This document shows positions 37,133-45,710 of a stretch of DNA of 61,242 nucleotides, in pieces (positions within the stretch are counted from its first letter, which is position 1; every line of letters begins with the position of its first letter). Origin of the DNA: Streptomyces sp. NK15101. GTDB lineage: Bacteria; Actinomycetota; Actinomycetes; Streptomycetales; Streptomycetaceae. The stretch is from assembly GCF_020400725.1 (NCBI RefSeq), contig NZ_JAINVG010000043.1:1-61242 (forward strand), given 5' to 3'. The translations under genes were made by a program, and so were the position numbers. The notes below the pieces were generated by a model. That model saw only the letters and a program-made list of their open reading frames with translations, was not told the DNA's origin and made no database searches.

Positions 37133-38536
37133 TCACGCCAGGCCGAGCGCCCGCAGCGCGCGGTGCTGGCTCGGGGTCGGCCTGGCGGGCCAGTAGACGT
37201 AGCAGACCCCGCCCGTACCGCTCCTGACCCTGCCGTTCGCGTCGTACCGCTTCGTGCGGAGCCAGATGTTCTCCCACTCGCGCCGCCGGTAGACCCGCCG
37301 GACGGCCTCGTTGCTGGGGGATGCGGGGTCGTTGGCGATGACGTCGCCGGTCTCCGTGAAGCCGATGACGGTCATCAGGTGGCCCGAGGTGCCGTAGCCG
37401 GCTCCGGTCAGTTCCTCCTTGCGGAAGGACTGGGACGTTATGGCCGGGATGCCGACGCGGACCAGCGATTCCAGCTCCGTGAGCGAGCGCAGCCGGGTGA
37501 CCACGGCGCTCATGTCGGGGTAGGCGGCCGCGTAGGCGGCGTTGAAGGGCCAGTTGCCGCAGCCCTGGTACTGGTGGTCGTAGGTGAAGCGGGCCGCGTG
37601 GCAGACCTGCGGGTCGGCGAAGGCCGGGTCCACCCAGGCCAGTTGCTCGGCGGAGGGGCGGCGGCCCCAGTACTCGACGATCATCTGGGAGGAGGTCGGG
37701 CTGCACCAGGCCTCGCCGCCGTTGTCGTACTCGGGGTACTGGCCGACGTGGGTGTTCTGGGAGTAGCGCGGGACGACGAGTTCGTGGTCGAGCCCCGGCT
37801 CGGAGGCCGGGACGGTGAAGCGGTCCGGAACGTCCGAGGCCATGGCGCCGAGCCGCCAGACCGTCGGGGTGAGGTCGGTCCCCGGGGTCCGGTAGAGGGT
37901 GAGGCGCAGCCGGTACGAGCGCAGCCGCAGGCCGCTCGCGGCGTCGTCGATCGCGAAGGTGTCGGTCCAGACGGTGCTCCTGCCGTCGGTCTGGTCGTCG
38001 ACCGAGGTGCGGCGGATGTCGCCGTCGCCGGAGGCCCAGCGGCCGAGCACGTACCAGGGGGTGGCGGTGGCGTCGGAGTACGTGCCGGACAGTTCGACCT
38101 GGAGCCAGGTGCCGGGCGGGGTGGCCGCGTTCCAGGAGGCGATGACCTCGGTGGCGGGCACGGTCGGGGTGTGGACGGGCGAGGTCCAGCTCGCGTACTC
38201 CCAGGCGGAGGTGCGGCCGGTGTGCGGGTCGGTGTAGTCGACGCGCCCGGCGGGGGCGGCGAGGACAAGGCCGGGGCGGAGGCCGGCGACCGCCTTCGTG
38301 CCGGCCGTCGCGCCGCACCTCCAGTCCGTGTACGAGGACCAGAAGCGGTTGTCGACGAGCCCGGCGGCGGGGACGTGGCCCCGCTCGGCACCGTCGGCCG
38401 CACGCTCGGAGGCGGTGCGGTCGGGGCCGGCGGCGGTCGTGGGGTCCGCCGCGGCGGCGGGGCCGGCGGCGGCCGTTCCCGCGGCGGCCGCGAGCGCCGC
38501 GGCGAGGACGGTCCTGCGTGGGGTGGAGCTGGTCAT
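37133..38536 (-). CDS. Secreted C39-like cysteine peptidase
   Basis: 467 aa. N-terminal export signal (TPRRTVLAAALAAAAGTAAA, with twin arginines, possibly Tat) ending near residue 30. The middle part (about 60-260) is a beta-sandwich-like region. The peptidase C39-like domain (about 265-440) has the catalytic Cys in NGGEAWCSPTSSQMIVEYWG, His in TSGHLMTVIGF and Asp in DVIANDPA. ATG 38536 places the signal peptide at the very start. Acts outside the cell; substrate unknown. Confidence 0.9.
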   Translation of the reverse strand: MTSSTPRRTVLAAALAAAAGTAAAGPAAAADPTTAAGPDRTASERAADGAERGHVPAAGLVDNRFWSSYTDWRCGATAGTKAVAGLRPGLVLAAPAGRVDYTDPHTGRTSAWEYASWTSPVHTPTVPATEVIASWNAATPPGTWLQVELSGTYSDATATPWYVLGRWASGDGDIRRTSVDDQTDGRSTVWTDTFAIDDAASGLRLRSYRLRLTLYRTPGTDLTPTVWRLGAMASDVPDRFTVPASEPGLDHELVVPRYSQNTHVGQYPEYDNGGEAWCSPTSSQMIVEYWGRRPSAEQLAWVDPAFADPQVCHAARFTYDHQYQGCGNWPFNAAYAAAYPDMSAVVTRLRSLTELESLVRVGIPAITSQSFRKEELTGAGYGTSGHLMTVIGFTETGDVIANDPASPSNEAVRRVYRRREWENIWLRTKRYDANGRVRSGTGGVCYVYWPARPTPSQHRALRALGLA

Positions 38537-38685
38537 GGGCGGTGACCCCCAGTCGAGAACGGTGGGCGTGCGACGGTGCCGAGGCAGGGTGTACCGCTTC
38601 TGCACCGGTGGACGGGTGGGGCTGCGCGGGCCCACTATCCCGGCTTCCGCGGGGCCTCCGCCAGCACTTCGGCTCGCGTCGCCGC

Positions 38686-38707
38686 ACCAATATTGGTCTC
38701 CACCACT
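38686..38707. promoter_or_regulatory. Palindrome and dre-like site in divergent promoter
   Basis: ACCAATATTGGT (38686-38697) is a perfect 12-bp palindrome, AT-rich for this genome. ATTGGTCTCCACCACT (38692-38707) overlaps it and matches 12 of 16 positions of the DasR operator consensus as I know it. It lies about 55-75 bp upstream of the kinase gene and 150-170 bp upstream of the protease gene. Confidence 0.35.
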
Positions 38708-38760
38708 GGCGGCGGTACGGCGCTGACCTGCGGCGGTCCCCGCTCCCCTACGCTGGGGCC

Positions 38761-39390
38761 ATGAACGACCTCGACCGCGCGGCCCGCGCGCTGCTCCGGC
38801 TGCCGCCCTCCTGCGGACCGGTCCGGCTGGTGGCGGTCGACGGCCACGCGGGCTCCGGCAAGTCCACCCTGGCGGCCCGTCTGTCCGCCGCCCTCGGCGA
38901 CGCCCCCGTCCTCCACCTCGACGACCTCGCCACGCACGAGGAGCTCTTCGCGTGGACCGGCCGGCTGCGGGAGCAGGTCCTGGAGCCGCTCTCGCGGGGC
39001 GAGACCGCGTGCTACCGCCCGTACGACTGGCGGCTGCGGCGCTTCGGGGAGGCGCGGGAGCTGCCCCCAGCCCCGGTGGTCCTCGTGGAGGGCGTCGGCG
39101 CCGGCCGGCGGGTGGTGCGGCCGTTCCTGGCGTGGCTGCTGTGGATGGAGCGCGGCGCCGGGGACTCCTGGGCGCGCGGACGCCGGCGGGACGGTCCGGA
39201 GCAGGCTTCCTTCTGGGACGGCTGGACCGTGGCGGAGACTCGCCATTTCACCGAGGACCCCTCCCGGCCCTTCGCCGACACCCTGGTACAGGAGTGCGAG
39301 GAGGGGTACGACTGGATTCCAGGGCCGTCCGCGACAGCGGGCGCGCACCAGATCATCACGCACAGTGACGGGTTCCTGTCCGTGATCTGA
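38761..39390 (+). CDS. Uridine kinase-like P-loop kinase
   Basis: 209 aa. Walker A VDGHAGSGKST at about residues 25-35, a LHLDDLATH segment, and VLVEGVGAGRR in the place where uridine kinase-like enzymes carry their LID/Walker B region. Members of this subgroup are called uridine kinase or (d)NMP kinase-like; substrate not certain. ATG 38761 is the first start that precedes the kinase fold. A short GGAAG/CTTCC hairpin follows at 39398-39411. Confidence 0.85.
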   Translation: MNDLDRAARALLRLPPSCGPVRLVAVDGHAGSGKSTLAARLSAALGDAPVLHLDDLATHEELFAWTGRLREQVLEPLSRGETACYRPYDWRLRRFGEARELPPAPVVLVEGVGAGRRVVRPFLAWLLWMERGAGDSWARGRRRDGPEQASFWDGWTVAETRHFTEDPSRPFADTLVQECEEGYDWIPGPSATAGAHQIITHSDGFLSVI

Positions 39391-39429
39391 GGGAGTGGAA
39401 GTCCGCTTCCGCAAGTACCTCAACTTCGC

Positions 39430-39459
39430 TTGACCGAGGGGGCGTACAGGTCTTACGTT
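39430..39459 (+). promoter_or_regulatory. Housekeeping-type promoter of candidate small RNA
   Basis: TTGACC (39430-39435), 18-nt spacer, TACGTT (39454-39459). This is a good match to HrdB promoters and predicts a start at about 39466, in a region without a translatable gene. Confidence 0.65.
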
Positions 39460-39465
39460 CTGAAT

Positions 39466-39535
39466 GTGCGGCTTTTCGAAGCCGCCGTGGACACGAAGCC
39501 CCCGGTTGTTCCCCCGTGACCGGGGGCTTCGTTCT
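39466..39535 (+). ncRNA. Candidate two-hairpin small RNA
   Basis: Predicted transcript of about 70 nt. Hairpin 1: GCGGCTT (39468-39474), TTCG tetraloop, AAGCCGC (39479-39485). Hairpin 2: 13-bp stem CGAAGCCCCCGGT (39494-39506) with ACCGGGGGCTTCG (39519-39531) and a C-rich loop, followed by TTCT. Preceded by a good promoter and ended by a terminator-like hairpin. The C-rich loop recalls actinobacterial C-rich loop RNAs such as 6C, but it has five consecutive C and only one such loop. Alternative: a leader attenuator for the AAA+ ATPase gene 175 nt downstream. Confidence 0.55.
39494..39531 (+). terminator. Intrinsic-type hairpin at end of candidate small RNA
   Basis: Perfect 13-bp stem with a 12-nt loop, followed by TTCT. 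It could stop the small RNA and also read-through from the kinase gene. Confidence 0.7.
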
Positions 39536-39709
39536 GCCCTAGGAAGCCCCTCCGGGCCCCCTTCCGCCCCCTCCGCACCCCCTGACGATCACCCAGGGTC
39601 ACCGCTTCCGGATCATGCGCTTCTCCTTAAGCGCGCACCCCCTGCGCAGGTACGATGCCCCCAGGTGCGGTCAAATCCCGTCCATGCGATGACGGTTGTG
39701 GGGGACTCG

Positions 39710-41629
39710 ATGGACATCGGCACACAGGGCTCACAGGCCCCCGCCGAGCTCGCCTGGCTGCGCGGAGTCGACGCCTACACGATGGGCGCGTATCCGCAGG
39801 CGGAGGACGAGTTCCGGACGGCGGTACGGATCGACCCCGGGATGGCGGACGCCTGGCTCGGGCTGCACGCCCTCCGGGTCGACACCACGACCGCGCTGCT
39901 GCGCATGTACCGCAACCGCGAGCGCTTCGGCGAGCAGCGGACCCGGCACCGACGCACCCTCAACTCCTGGTACTGGCTGGGCTGGTGGGTGCAGCCGGTG
40001 CTGGAGAGCCCCCGCGACCTGCTGCTCGCGCACGCCTCCCACTGGCTCGACGGCCGCCACGTGCCGGAGCTCGACCGGGCCCTCGCGGGCCTCCCCCCGG
40101 TCGACACCGATCCGCAGGTGCGTTTCCTGCACGCCTGCCGTGCCTATCTCGTCAAGGACTGGGACCAGCTCGTCCGGCACACCGAGACCCTCGTCGACGA
40201 CCCGCTGCTCGGCATCGAGGCCGGTCTCTTCGGCGGCATGGCCCGGGTGCGCCTGGAGATGTACAGCCAGGCCGAGCCGCTCCTCTCGGCCTCGCTGATG
40301 CGGTGCCGCAGCGAGCAGCCGCAGCGCAAGGAGCTGCGCTACTGGCTCGCCCGCGCCCACGAGGGCACCGGGCGCAGCGCCGCCGCGCTGCCGCTCTACC
40401 GGGCCGTGCACCGGATCGACCCGGCCTTCATGGACACGGCGGCGCGACTCGCGGCGATCGCCGAGTACGACGGCTTCGAGGGCTACGACGGGGTGGACGA
40501 CCCCGCCGGGCTCGCGACGGTCGCGATGGGCACCCTCGGCGGGGGCCTCGGGCAGGACACGGTGGACACCGTGCCGGGCGCCGAGCCCGAGGCGGGCGGA
40601 CTCGGCGACGGGCTGCGGCTCGCGCCCGAACCGGTGCCGCCGGCCGCCACCGTCACACCGCCGGAGACCGTACGGCAGAAGGCCCCCCTGCCCGGCCAGC
40701 CGGCGCCGCCGCGCTTCCCGGCCGGGCCCACCGATCCGGTGCTCCTCGCGGAGGCGCTCGCCGAACTGGAGGGCATGGTCGGGCTCGAACCGGTCAAGCG
40801 CCAGGTCAAGGCGCTCTCGGCACAGCTGGAGATGGCACGGCTCCGGGCCGGACAAGGCCTTCCGGTCCAGCCGCCCAAGCGCCACTTCGTCTTCTCCGGT
40901 CCCTCGGGCACCGGGAAGACCACGGTCGCCCGGATCCTCGGGCGGGTGTTCTACGCCCTCGGGCTGCTCGGCGGCGACCATCTCGTGGAGGCCCAGCGGG
41001 CCGACATGGTCGGCGAGTTCCTGGGCCAGACCGCCGTCAAGGCCAATGAGCTGATCGACTCGGCGGTCGGCGGCGTGCTGTTCGTCGACGAGGCCTACGC
41101 GCTCTCCAACACCGGCTACAGCAAGGGCGACGCCTACGGGGACGAGGCCCTCCAGGTGCTCCTGAAGCGGGCCGAGGACAACCGCGACCACCTCGTGGTC
41201 ATCCTGGCCGGCTACCCCGAGGGCATGGACCGGCTGCTCAGCACCAACCCGGGGCTGTCCTCCCGGTTCACCACCCGCGTCGACTTCCCCTCGTACCGTC
41301 CGCTGGAACTCACCGCCATCGGCGAGGTCCTCGCGGCGGCCAACGGGGACGGCTGGGACGAGGAGGCCCTCGACGAGCTCCGCTCGATCAGCGGGCACGT
41401 CGTCGACCAGGGCTGGATCGACGAGCTCGGCAACGGCCGCTTCCTGCGCACCCTGTACGAGAAGTCCTGCGCCTACCGGGACCTGCGCCTCTCCGGGTAC
41501 CCGGGGACCCCGAGCCGGGAGGACCTGGCCACCCTCCGGCTCGCCGACCTCATGCAGGCGTACGGCGAGGTCCTGTCGGGCCGCGGTCCGGTCGACCGCG
41601 GCCCGCAGCAGGAGCCGCCGGGCTACTAG
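39710..41629 (+). CDS. EccA/CbxX-type AAA+ ATPase with N-terminal TPR domain
   Basis: 639 aa. Residues 1-270 form TPR-like helices (AYPQAEDEFRTAVRIDPGMADAW and similar). A Pro-rich linker spans about 280-345. The AAA+ domain (about 350-600) has Walker A GPSGTGKTT, Walker B GVLFVDEAYAL, a sensor segment VVILAGYPEGMDRLL and arginine-finger region NPGLSSRFTTRVDFP. This layout is that of EccA proteins of type VII secretion, but no ESX genes are nearby. GTGGGGGA upstream supports ATG 39710; ATG 39689 is an alternative. Confidence 0.92.
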   Translation: MDIGTQGSQAPAELAWLRGVDAYTMGAYPQAEDEFRTAVRIDPGMADAWLGLHALRVDTTTALLRMYRNRERFGEQRTRHRRTLNSWYWLGWWVQPVLESPRDLLLAHASHWLDGRHVPELDRALAGLPPVDTDPQVRFLHACRAYLVKDWDQLVRHTETLVDDPLLGIEAGLFGGMARVRLEMYSQAEPLLSASLMRCRSEQPQRKELRYWLARAHEGTGRSAAALPLYRAVHRIDPAFMDTAARLAAIAEYDGFEGYDGVDDPAGLATVAMGTLGGGLGQDTVDTVPGAEPEAGGLGDGLRLAPEPVPPAATVTPPETVRQKAPLPGQPAPPRFPAGPTDPVLLAEALAELEGMVGLEPVKRQVKALSAQLEMARLRAGQGLPVQPPKRHFVFSGPSGTGKTTVARILGRVFYALGLLGGDHLVEAQRADMVGEFLGQTAVKANELIDSAVGGVLFVDEAYALSNTGYSKGDAYGDEALQVLLKRAEDNRDHLVVILAGYPEGMDRLLSTNPGLSSRFTTRVDFPSYRPLELTAIGEVLAAANGDGWDEEALDELRSISGHVVDQGWIDELGNGRFLRTLYEKSCAYRDLRLSGYPGTPSREDLATLRLADLMQAYGEVLSGRGPVDRGPQQEPPGY

Positions 41630-41655
41630 CCTTCGGGCCGCGCGGGTGGAACGGG

Positions 41656-41685
41656 CGGCCCGACGATGCGTCCGCCGTCGGGCCG
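41656..41685. terminator. Hairpin between convergent ATPase and CapA-like genes
   Basis: CGGCCCGACG (41656-41665) and CGTCGGGCCG (41676-41685) form a 10-bp stem with a 10-nt loop, 27 nt after the ATPase stop and 26 nt before the CapA-like stop. Confidence 0.75.
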
Positions 41686-41710
41686 TCGCAGGACCGGGCT
41701 GCCGGGGCGG

Positions 41711-42841
41711 TCACAGGGGACGGGCCGTCAGGGCCGGGTCGGCGTGCTCCTCCTCGGACAGGGAGTCGATCCGCATGCCGAAGGGGCGGCTGATCCGGCC
41801 GAGCACGTCGTGGAGCCATCGCACGTCCTGCCACGGGGGCCGTTCGAGCCGCAGCCGTCGGCTGCGCAGCGGCACGAGCCGCACCTCCACCAGGGCGCCG
41901 TCCTCGTCCCGGACGGTGACGAAGTACAGCAGTCGCAGGTCGTCGCGGTACTGCTCCTGCCCGGTGATCCCCTCGTAGTCGTTGACGAGGTCACCGCATC
42001 CGTGCAGGACGAGTCTGCCCCGGTACGCCTCAAGCGGCCGCGGGTGGTGCGAGGAGTGCCCGTGCACGATGTCGGCGCCCGCGTCGACGAGGGCGTGCCC
42101 GAAGACGACCTGGGCACGGTCGGGGGAATAGCCCCAGTTGGAGCCCCAGTGGACCGAGACGACGACCAGATCCCCGGGGCGCCGGTCCGCGCGCAGCCGG
42201 TCGGCCAGCCGGAGTGCGGCTCCGTCGCACGGCCCCTCGGCGTAGTGCACCCCTCCTCGGCGATCGGTGGCGGCCCAGTCGCCGGGCACCCCGCTGGACG
42301 CCAGACCGAGCGCGTGGACGAGCATGCGGCGTCCGCCCGGCAGCGGCACCACCGCGGGCCGGGCTGCCTCCTCGGCGTCCCGCCCGGCACCCACGGTGCG
42401 CAGGCCGGCGCCGGTGAGGGCGTCGAGGGTGTCGTCCAGGCCCCGCCGCCCGTAGTCGAGGACGTGGTTGTTGGCGAGGACGACCACATCCGGGTGGACG
42501 GCGGTGAGCGCGGGCAGATCGGCCGGCGACATGCGGTAATGGACGGCCTTGCCGGGAGTCGGCACGTGGTGGTGGGTGACCGAGGTCTCCAGGTTAACCA
42601 CCCGGGCCTCCGGTGCGGCATCGTCGATCAGCCGGAGCGCCTCGCCCCAGGGGTAGGTGGGGGCGGCGGGCCGGGGCACCGGTCCGGAGCGCGCCTCAGC
42701 GAGGGCCACGTAGTCGCGGGCGTCCCGCACGTACCGCTCGGGCAGGGCCGGATCCAGCGGATGGGGAAGGATCTGGTCGATTCCCCGGCCGAGCATCACG
42801 TCTCCGCAGAGGAACAAACCGGTCAGACCGCCGCCGCTCAT
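41711..42841 (-). CDS. CapA-family (poly-gamma-glutamate capsule type) metallophosphatase-like protein
   Basis: 376 aa. Calcineurin-like fold with LFLCGDVMLGRGID at the N-terminus, VVNLETSVT, VVLANNHVLDYGRRGL, VVSVHWGSNWGY and VHGHSSHHPRPLEAY, all metal-ligand motifs of the PGA_cap family. No signal peptide or membrane anchor, unlike Bacillus CapA. Function in Streptomyces is not known; a phosphoesterase role is possible. Stand-alone gene. Confidence 0.92.
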   Translation of the reverse strand: MSGGGLTGLFLCGDVMLGRGIDQILPHPLDPALPERYVRDARDYVALAEARSGPVPRPAAPTYPWGEALRLIDDAAPEARVVNLETSVTHHHVPTPGKAVHYRMSPADLPALTAVHPDVVVLANNHVLDYGRRGLDDTLDALTGAGLRTVGAGRDAEEAARPAVVPLPGGRRMLVHALGLASSGVPGDWAATDRRGGVHYAEGPCDGAALRLADRLRADRRPGDLVVVSVHWGSNWGYSPDRAQVVFGHALVDAGADIVHGHSSHHPRPLEAYRGRLVLHGCGDLVNDYEGITGQEQYRDDLRLLYFVTVRDEDGALVEVRLVPLRSRRLRLERPPWQDVRWLHDVLGRISRPFGMRIDSLSEEEHADPALTARPL

Positions 42842-42924
42842 GCTTCCAGGCTAGTCGCGGGCCGTGCAGCGCCCGGCGGGCCCGTGACGTCCTGCCTCGA
42901 TGCCGGACGTCACGGGCCCACGCC

Positions 42925-44010
42925 CTACCGAACCCGGACGGAGGCCGGGGCCGGGACCGTGGACGGAGCGGGTCCGGACGTCGGCCGGACGCGGTGCGCG
43001 GGGTCGCGGACCTCGCCCACCAGCATCTCCAGGACGTCCTCCAGGGCGACCAGGCCGAGGACCCGGCCCGAGCCGTCCGCGACCTGCGCCAGATGGGTGG
43101 CGGCGCGGCGCATCACGGTGAGGGCGTCGTCGAGCGGCAGCTCGGCGCGGAGCGTGGCCATCGGGCGCCACAGCCGCTGCGGCACCGCCCGCTCCCGCTC
43201 CTCCAGGTCCAGGACGTCCTTCACGTGCACGAAGCCCATGAAGGTCGCCCGGCCCTCGGCGCGGACCGGAAAGCGGGAGTACCCGGTCCGTACGGTCAGC
43301 TCCTCGATCTCGCGCGGGGTGACCGACGGCGGGACCGTGACGAGGGAGGCGGGGGCGATGAGGACGTCCGTCACCGGGCGGCTGCCCAGTTCGAGGGCGT
43401 CCTCCAGGCGCTCCTGCTCGACCGGGTCGAGCAGCCCCGCCTGGCCCGCGTCCTCCACGAGGCGGCCGAGCTGGGTGCTGGTGAAGACCGCCTCCACCTC
43501 GTCCTTCGGCTCGACCTTGAACGCCCGCAGGACCAGCCGGGCGCAGGCTCCGAGCGCGGCCGTGACCGGCCGGCAGAGCCGGGCGAAGCCGACGAGGCCG
43601 GGGGCCAGCCAGAGGGCGGTGCGCTCGGGGTCGGCCATCGCCAGGTTCTTCGGGACCATCTCGCCGATGACGAGGTGGAGGAAGACGACCGCGGCGAGGG
43701 CGATGACGTAGCCGAGCGGATGGATCAGCCCCTCCGGGACGCCGATCGAGTGGAAGACCGGTTCGAGGAGCCGGGCGACGGTCGGCTCGGCGACGGCGCC
43801 GAGCGTCAGGGAGCAGACGGTGATGCCGAACTGGGCGGCGGCCATCATCTGCGGCAGGTTCTCCAGGCCGTGCAGGACCTGCTTGGCCCTGGCGCCGCCG
43901 AGCGGCTCGATCTGGCTGCGCCGGACGGAGACGAGGGCGAACTCGGCCCCGACGAAGAAGCCGTTGGCGAGGACAAGGAGGACGGCGAAGAGGAGTTGCA
44001 GGGTGCTCAT
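42925..44010 (-). CDS. CNNM/CorC-type CBS membrane protein (second of pair)
   Basis: 361 aa. DUF21/CNNM transmembrane domain (residues 1-170; VLANGFFVGAEFALVSVRRS, FLHLVIGEMVPKNLA) followed by two CBS domains (about 195-330; SRFPVRAEGRATFMGFVHVKDVL and LVALEDVLEMLVGEVRD). No CorC_HlyC C-terminal domain, unlike its upstream partner. Probably membrane-bound Mg/Co transport or its control. ATGA overlap with the upstream gene suggests a heteromer. Confidence 0.93.
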   Translation of the reverse strand: MSTLQLLFAVLLVLANGFFVGAEFALVSVRRSQIEPLGGARAKQVLHGLENLPQMMAAAQFGITVCSLTLGAVAEPTVARLLEPVFHSIGVPEGLIHPLGYVIALAAVVFLHLVIGEMVPKNLAMADPERTALWLAPGLVGFARLCRPVTAALGACARLVLRAFKVEPKDEVEAVFTSTQLGRLVEDAGQAGLLDPVEQERLEDALELGSRPVTDVLIAPASLVTVPPSVTPREIEELTVRTGYSRFPVRAEGRATFMGFVHVKDVLDLEERERAVPQRLWRPMATLRAELPLDDALTVMRRAATHLAQVADGSGRVLGLVALEDVLEMLVGEVRDPAHRVRPTSGPAPSTVPAPASVRVR

Positions 44011-45470
44011 CGGGCCGCCTCCGCGGGGACGGGCACCGGGGCGGCGGCCGCCGCGCCCGAGCCTGGACCGGAGGCCGGGACCCCTACCGGGTCCGCTTCG
44101 GAGGCCGACGTCCCCGCCAGGTCCGCGTCGGAGGCCGGCGTCCCGACCGGATCCGCGTCGGAGGCCGTCCTGACGATCCGCACCCGCTCGGCGCGGTAGC
44201 GGTCGACCTGGCGCACCGAGAGCCGCCAGCCGGGCAGCTCGGCCCGGTCCCCGGGGGCCGGGATGCGCCCGAGGAGGTCGGCGACGAGCCCGGCGACGGT
44301 CTCGTACGGCCCGTCGGGCACGTCGAGGCCTATCCGGCGCAGGGTGTGGACCCGGCAGGAGCCGTCGGCATCCCAGGCGGGACGGCCGTCCTCGGCAGGT
44401 GCCGCGGCCAGCTCGGGCCGCTCGTCGGCGGCGGTGTCGTGCTCGTCGCGGACCTCGCCGACGAGTTCCTCCACGATGTCCTCCAGGGTGACGACCCCGG
44501 CCGTGCCGCCGTACTCGTCGACGACCACCGCGATCGGCTGCTCCCGGCGCAGCCGCTCCAGGAGCGTCTGGGCGGGCAGCGTCTCGGGGACGAGGAGCGG
44601 CGGGACCGCGATCCGTCCGACGGGGGTGCGCAGGCGGGCGTGCGGGGTGACGGCGAGCGCGTCCTTGAGGTGGACCATGCCGACGATCTCGTCGATGCGG
44701 TCGCGGTAGACCGGGAAGCGCGAGAGGCCGGTGGCCCGGGTGAGGTTGAGGACATCGGCCGCGGTGGCGTCCCACTGGAGGGCGTTCACCTTCACGCGCG
44801 GGGTCATGACCTGCTCGGCGGTGAGACCGCCGAGGATCAGGGTCCGTACGAAGAGGTCGGCGGTGTCCTGTTCGAGCGCGCCGGCCTGGGCGGAGTGCCG
44901 GGCCAGCGAGACGAGCTCACCGGGGGTGCGGACCGAGTCCAGTTCCTCGGTGGGCTCGACGCCCAGGAGCCGTACCAGCCGGTTGGCGACCCGGTTGAGC
45001 AGGGAGATCACCGGCCGGAACAGCGCCGAGAAGCGGCGCTGCGGGGTGGCGACGAAGCGGGCGACCTGGAGCGGCCGGGAGACCGCCCAGTTCTTCGGGA
45101 CGAGCTCGCCGACCACCATCTGGACGGCGGAGGCGAGCAGCATGCCGGTCACCACCGAGATCCCGGAGACGGCCCCTTCGGGCAGTCCGGTCGCGGTGAG
45201 CGGTCCGTGCAGCAGCCCGGCGAGCGCGGGCTCGGCGAGCATGCCGACGACCAGCGAGGTGATCGTGATGCCGAGCTGGGTGCCGGAGAGCTGGAAGGAC
45301 AGCTCGCGCAGGGCGGTGACGACGGTGCGGGCGCGCCGGTCGCCGTCGGCCGCCGCCCGCTCGGCCTCGGCGCGCTCGACGGTCACGAGACCGAACTCGG
45401 CGGCCACGAAGAAGCCGTTGGCGAGGATCAGGAGGAAGGCCGCGAAGAGCAGCAGAAGAGAGATGATCAT
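44007..45470 (-). CDS. CNNM/CorC-type CBS membrane protein (first of pair)
   Basis: 487 aa. CNNM domain (residues 1-195; ILANGFFVAAEFGLVTVERA, MVVGELVPKNWAV), CBS pair (about 215-335; SRFPVYRDRIDEIVGMVHLK and TLEDIVEELVGEVRDEHD) and CorC_HlyC domain (about 345-430). The last 52 residues are a low-complexity tail with three decapeptide repeats (ASDADPVGTP-like). Such tails are unusual for the family. First gene of a translationally coupled pair. Confidence 0.93.
   Translation of the reverse strand: MIISLLLLFAAFLLILANGFFVAAEFGLVTVERAEAERAAADGDRRARTVVTALRELSFQLSGTQLGITITSLVVGMLAEPALAGLLHGPLTATGLPEGAVSGISVVTGMLLASAVQMVVGELVPKNWAVSRPLQVARFVATPQRRFSALFRPVISLLNRVANRLVRLLGVEPTEELDSVRTPGELVSLARHSAQAGALEQDTADLFVRTLILGGLTAEQVMTPRVKVNALQWDATAADVLNLTRATGLSRFPVYRDRIDEIVGMVHLKDALAVTPHARLRTPVGRIAVPPLLVPETLPAQTLLERLRREQPIAVVVDEYGGTAGVVTLEDIVEELVGEVRDEHDTAADERPELAAAPAEDGRPAWDADGSCRVHTLRRIGLDVPDGPYETVAGLVADLLGRIPAPGDRAELPGWRLSVRQVDRYRAERVRIVRTASDADPVGTPASDADLAGTSASEADPVGVPASGPGSGAAAAAPVPVPAEAAR
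44076..44165 (-). repeat. Three 30-bp repeats in CNNM gene tail
   Basis: Three in-frame 30-bp units encode ASDADPVGTP, ASDADLAGTS and ASEADPVGVP (residues about 436-465), followed by a partial fourth unit. Confidence 0.8.
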
Positions 45471-45591
45471 GCCGCCGCCTCCAGGGAGGGGGCGGCGCAG
45501 GTACTACCGGACGATCCGTCCATTGCCGGAGGGAGTCACTCCTCGGGTCGAAGGGTGGTCTCGCGGGCCGCGGCAGCGGCCCTGCACACGC

Positions 45592-45622
45592 GAGACGGTG
45601 GTGCGCCCGGCACCACCGTCTC
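45592..45622 (-). terminator. 13-bp-stem hairpin downstream of PH-domain gene
   Basis: GAGACGGTGGTGC (45592-45604) and GCACCACCGTCTC (45610-45622), 5-nt loop. It lies about 90 nt beyond the PH-domain stop and is the probable end of the rib-his transcript. It also isolates the CNNM pair. Confidence 0.7.
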
Positions 45623-45710
45623 CAGAGTAGTCACGTGAACGCCCCGAGGGGCAGGGGGTCGGCCCCGGATGGGGGACGGGCCGGGGATCTCCCGGGTCCG
45701 GATCGGGGTG

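Noticed and set aside
36863..38545. 560-codon plus-strand frame across the secreted protease
   Set aside because: Antisense to a gene with a signal peptide and complete Cys-His-Asp motifs.
39390..39545. tRNA or 6C RNA
   Set aside because: No cloverleaf can be drawn; the C-rich loop has five C and only one of the two hairpins carries it, so a 6C assignment is not supported. Kept as an unnamed candidate RNA.
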